Of a DNA stretch of 11,475 nt, positions 8,697 through 11,475 are shown in pieces. The notes beneath the pieces were generated by a model. The model did no database searches. It saw only the letters and a program-made list of their open reading frames with translations, and was not told the origin of the DNA. Source of the stretch: Physocladia obscura (lineage: Eukaryota > Chytridiomycota > Chytridiomycetes > Chytridiales > Chytriomycetaceae); assembly GCA_027596945.1 (NCBI GenBank), contig JADGJH010001181.1, positions 1 through 11,475 on the forward strand, read 5' to 3'. Positions within the stretch are counted from its first letter, which is position 1; every line of letters starts with the position of its first letter. A program made the position numbers and the translations under genes.

Positions 8697-9223
8697 TTAA
8701 ACAAATCCGCACTGTTTGATTGATTCACCAATATCATTCCTCTGCACAATCTTAATATCGTGAATTTTTTTTTTTTTTTTGCCAAGCCCAAACGCCACTG
8801 TAACCAAATATTGATTATTCTTTTTTTTGCCAGATTTTCAATATAACGCCAATACATATCATCGGATTTGTAATTCAGTTGAATCCATTAATCCAGAACT
8901 CCAAAATCCAAAACTTTTGCGTTCACTTCAAGTTGTTCATTCTTGTAATATAATCAGACGAGAAATCTCTACTCAATGAATATGGTATAGTTTGTCTGAA
9001 CCACTTTGGAATTCTTCACACCCCAACATGGTTTTCAAGAAAACATGGAAATTGATGATAGAAAATCATTCTTTTGCGCGCTAGGATTTGTGTCAATTGT
9101 CGACGGTGAACAAAAATAAATCTGACGGAATTCAAGAAACGCTTGTTTTGAGTCGCAATGAAAATCGACGAAAATTCCAGGCGATTTTACCTTTGACGGA
9201 ATGCGTTTCCTGAATTTAGGCAA
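8697..9223 (-). pseudogene. broken coding stretch of unknown family
   Basis: Protein-like sequence on the - strand is scattered over more than one frame. From 5' to 3': an open part (about 9223-9035) with SKVKSPGIFVDFHCDSKQ, a part with RIPKWFRQTIPYSLSRDF (about 9020-8950), a part with NEQLEVNAKVLDFGVLD then WIQLNYKSDDMYWRYIEN separated by a TAA (about 8945-8830), and an end with IHDIKIVQRNDIGESIKQ finishing at a TAA (8699-8697). Frame changes coincide with A runs of 8 and 16 on this strand. Stops of point-mutation type also occur, so decay is more likely than error alone. The layout vaguely recalls F-box-associated proteins of nematodes, but I have no decisive motif. A multi-exon gene with unseen introns is an alternative. 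Confidence 0.4.
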
Positions 9224-9711
9224 CTAGTGGCTTTTTGCACCAAAGAGAAAAGTCTTATTGTTTGTTACAAGACAAGCAAATTTTTCATTATTATCATTTG
9301 AAATTGAAGAAATTCCATTTTCAATTTTGTTAAATTGACAAATTTGTTCAATTGGCAAATGCAAATAAAGAGACCATTGAAAATGAATAATTTATAAATA
9401 CCTTTTGAAAACTGTCGCATCATCCCATTGATGTGATTTTACCATTCTTCTAAGGGGAAAATGCCGAAGTGGTGGTAAATGCACAATAACCGTGAAACCT
9501 GCAACAGCACTACAAAATCATCTAAAAATTGATAGTTTGTAGTTCTGACAACTCTCTTCTAATGGTTCCCAACTATACTCAACAACCATATGTTTTCCTG
9601 CAGAAAATAAAGTGTCATTTGGAAATCTGGTCATGTAGCCTGGCGATTTTCAGGTCACCAATTCTTTCTGGTGTATCCTAAACCAAATTTAACATAATTT
9701 AAATCACATAG
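9224..9711. other. AT-rich spacer with small inverted repeats
   Basis: No gene is supportable. Small inverted repeats occur: AAATTGAA (9301-9308) with TTCAATTT (9320-9327), and CATTTTCAAT (9316-9325) with ATTGAAAATG (9376-9385). They overlap each other and fit locally AT-rich sequence; I see no flanking target duplication that would make this a miniature transposon. Confidence 0.4.
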
Positions 9712-9717
9712 TTTATT
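9712..9717 (-). terminator. AATAAA poly(A) signal of the SGNH gene
   Basis: A - strand AATAAA starts 8 bases after the stop codon (9727-9725), close but typical of compact animal genes. Confidence 0.5.
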
Positions 9718-9724
9718 ATTCAGA

Positions 9725-11126
9725 TTATTTTGCATGATTTTCATGAAGTATTTGTAAACGTGAGAGCAGAAACTGCCAATATGCTCTATTTGATTGCTCG
9801 CTAGGATGAAACCCATCTTCAAGAAGCCAATCATGATGATTTCCAATAAGAGCAGCCCAATCTAACAATCCATAGTCTTCATCAGGATGATCAAAGAGAT
9901 AGTGAAGTTTCGCATTCATTTTTTCAACGAATGAGTCTTGGAACTCATTTTTTGCCGAAATATACGGAATTGTACGCGTAAACCATCGTCGCCACTTTTG
10001 TCTCTGTTCAGCAATATCATCTCGGACAGCATTGCCCAAAGAATTTTTAAGCGGTTGCAGCAGTTTAGATTTCAACAACTCTGTCCATTCATGAACAAAT
10101 TTTGCAGGGTCCTTATCATCGGTATTGCGCTGTTTCAGGTCCCAGAGTCCTGACTGTGCAACCACAAGATCTGGTGGTGGGAACCAGAAAGGAGCAGACG
10201 CGTTCCACGGTTTAACTTGATCTAAACGCGTAATATTTGAAGAAGGCGGGCAAATGTGGTTCTCAATGCAAAGTTCGGGAAAAGTATGGTTCGAGATTGA
10301 AAGAAGGAAATGTGGGATCCATGTGGCTCGTTCCTTGGCATCGAAAGGCGACAAGCCTGGGGTCCAGTGAGAAATTATTCCCATTGCAGGATTTCGGGCG
10401 ATTCGGACTCCAAAATTAAATATATTTATAAACACGAGAATTTTGTCTTTCTTTCGGATAACGCAAATATTCGGATCTCCACCACCTGAAATGAAACCAA
10501 AAAATTTTACACAAATTTTTTTCATTAAATTACAAACCTGAAAAGTACTTTGAAAAAACAGCTCCATTGAGCATTGCTTTCGTAGAAACGCCGTTCGTAA
10601 GCCTGCAAATATATTCGACAAGTCGTCTTTCGAATGAATCACCAATAAGAAGAATCATCTTGTTCTGAAAATACTCTGGAAGTGTTTCAGCATGTTTCGA
10701 GATTAGGTCAAGGTTGTCTGGAAATCCAAACACATAAGTTGCACCGGCACAAAGCGTCGTATTGATTAAGCTGCTATTCGGAAGAAATACTCCGGTTTTC
10801 GCAATTGAGCCGGTGCTATTTTTGGCGAACAACAGAGTGTAAGGGTCACACTGTGCGAAAGAAGCAGATTGATGACTATTCGGCACGGCTGTTGAAAAGT
10901 TCGATTTAGATCCTGATTTCGATGTAGAATGTGTCGTATTTGTTGAAGTTTGTGCTAGAAGAATTTGTGCACGTGCTTGGGCTATTTGAATCCCCCACAA
11001 TGCCGCAAATTCGGCAGCAATTACTATAAGAAGTCCAATAATTATCACAGTCACGCCAGCGATCGCAAATTCCAAACGGTTTTGCCGGTTTTTGCGCACA
11101 AATCTCAATACGACACAAGCCACCAT
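9725..11126 (-). CDS. membrane-anchored SGNH / PC-esterase-like protein
   Basis: Exons 11126-10538 and 10485-9725 join to 449 codons plus TAA; the 52-bp intron (10537-10486) has donor GTTTGT and acceptor TTTCAG. The start is an ATG in a good context (AAATTGATGG). A short basic cytosolic end (RFVRKNRQNR) precedes one strong helix (about 19-46), so this is a type II membrane protein of the secretory path. Next comes a Ser/Thr/Asn-rich stem with several N-glycosylation sites, then the catalytic-type domain: the serine motif IGDS at about 161-164, the intron inside a Gly-rich SGGGDPN block, PPPDLVVAQSGLWDL in the middle, and the DxxH motif DGFHP with D420 and H423 near the C-terminus. GDS plus DxxH is the signature of the PC-esterase/TBL/NXPE-like branch of SGNH enzymes, which move or remove acyl groups on glycans or lipids. 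The substrate is unknown. All key residues are present and both exons stay open. Confidence 0.8.
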
Positions 11127-11475
11127 CAATTTCTTGGCAATTTTTTTCTTTCATTCCTTCCATACATTGAAATCAAAATGAAAAATAGTGTGTTGAAGAT
11201 TATTGTGCAGGTAATACCTTATTTTTTTCATTAAAAGAATCAGTTGCAAGGGCAAGGTGAGTAAATTGCTGCATATAGCTTGGAGAAGAAGCCAATAAGA
11301 ACTACAAAAGCTTCAGATTGACTTTGAAAAGAAATCAGGAAATGGGAAAATTCTACTTCAAATACTTGGAATATCAGTAACCTCGCACAAGGTTAGGTCA
11401 GCATCAACAAATATTTGCGCTGAACGGATCTTTGTTATTAAATTGTAACAACGCGAGCTAAAGCGGTAAATAAAG
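11127..11475. other. upstream region of the SGNH gene
   Basis: It should hold the promoter and 5' leader of the - strand SGNH gene. A TTGCCAAG just before its ATG could be a splice or trans-splice acceptor, but this is weak. An AATAAA on the + strand at 11469-11474 has no + strand gene in front of it that I can support. Confidence 0.4.

Noticed and set aside
9301..9385. Clustered small inverted repeats as a miniature transposon
   Set aside because: Arms are only 8-10 bp, AT-rich and overlapping, and no target duplication is visible.
9938..10419. Two + strand open frames
   Set aside because: They are antisense to the well-supported SGNH catalytic exon.
1..11475. CRISPR array, tRNA or rRNA genes
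   Set aside because: No regular spaced repeats apart from the TTTCAG array, and no cloverleaf or rRNA-like stretch that I could recognise by eye.

Overview
The window looks like nuclear DNA of a small-genome animal, most likely a nematode. It is AT-rich, genes lie on both strands, and the introns I can place are short (52, 60, 60 and 70 bp) with GT...AG ends. The SGNH gene has a TTTCAG-type acceptor. AATAAA signals sit within a few tens of bases of stop codons. There are no bacterial-style operons or ribosome binding sites. The nematode call is inference from intron style and a claudin-like family, not from a diagnostic gene.

Region 1 (about 618-4271) is a decayed viral or transposon insertion. 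On the + strand (1939-4271) is a B-family DNA polymerase of the kind carried by Polintons, Polinton-like viruses, virophages and relatives. Its palm motifs are readable, but the frame is broken by an in-frame TGA, a one-base-deletion type frameshift and an in-frame TAG. Divergent from it on the - strand (1793 down to about 618) is an unrecognised gene that keeps one frame but carries several stops. Between the two starts lies a perfect 16-bp inverted repeat with a 2-bp centre (1845-1878), placed like a shared two-way promoter. I found no terminal inverted repeats, integrase, capsid or ATPase gene, so this is a fragment.

Region 2 (4548-5276) holds one intact single-exon gene for an unrecognised 242-residue protein, with its own poly(A) signal.

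Region 3 (5467-8003, - strand) is a tandem pair of four-helix, claudin/PMP22-like membrane proteins. The upstream copy (7001-8003) is intact: three exons, 290 residues, including a small last exon recovered by comparison with its neighbour. The downstream copy (5467 to about 6634) matches it along its length but has about four frame breaks. It keeps intron 1 and precisely lacks intron 2.

Region 4 (8344-9223) has a doubtful 108-codon + strand reading frame and a broken - strand coding stretch. Region 5 (9725-11126, - strand) is a complete two-exon gene for a membrane-anchored SGNH/PC-esterase-like protein with GDS and DxxH motifs.

Several frame breaks here are of single-base-deletion type next to A or T runs, so sequencing or assembly error is a real alternative to decay for some of them. 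It cannot explain the in-frame stop codons.
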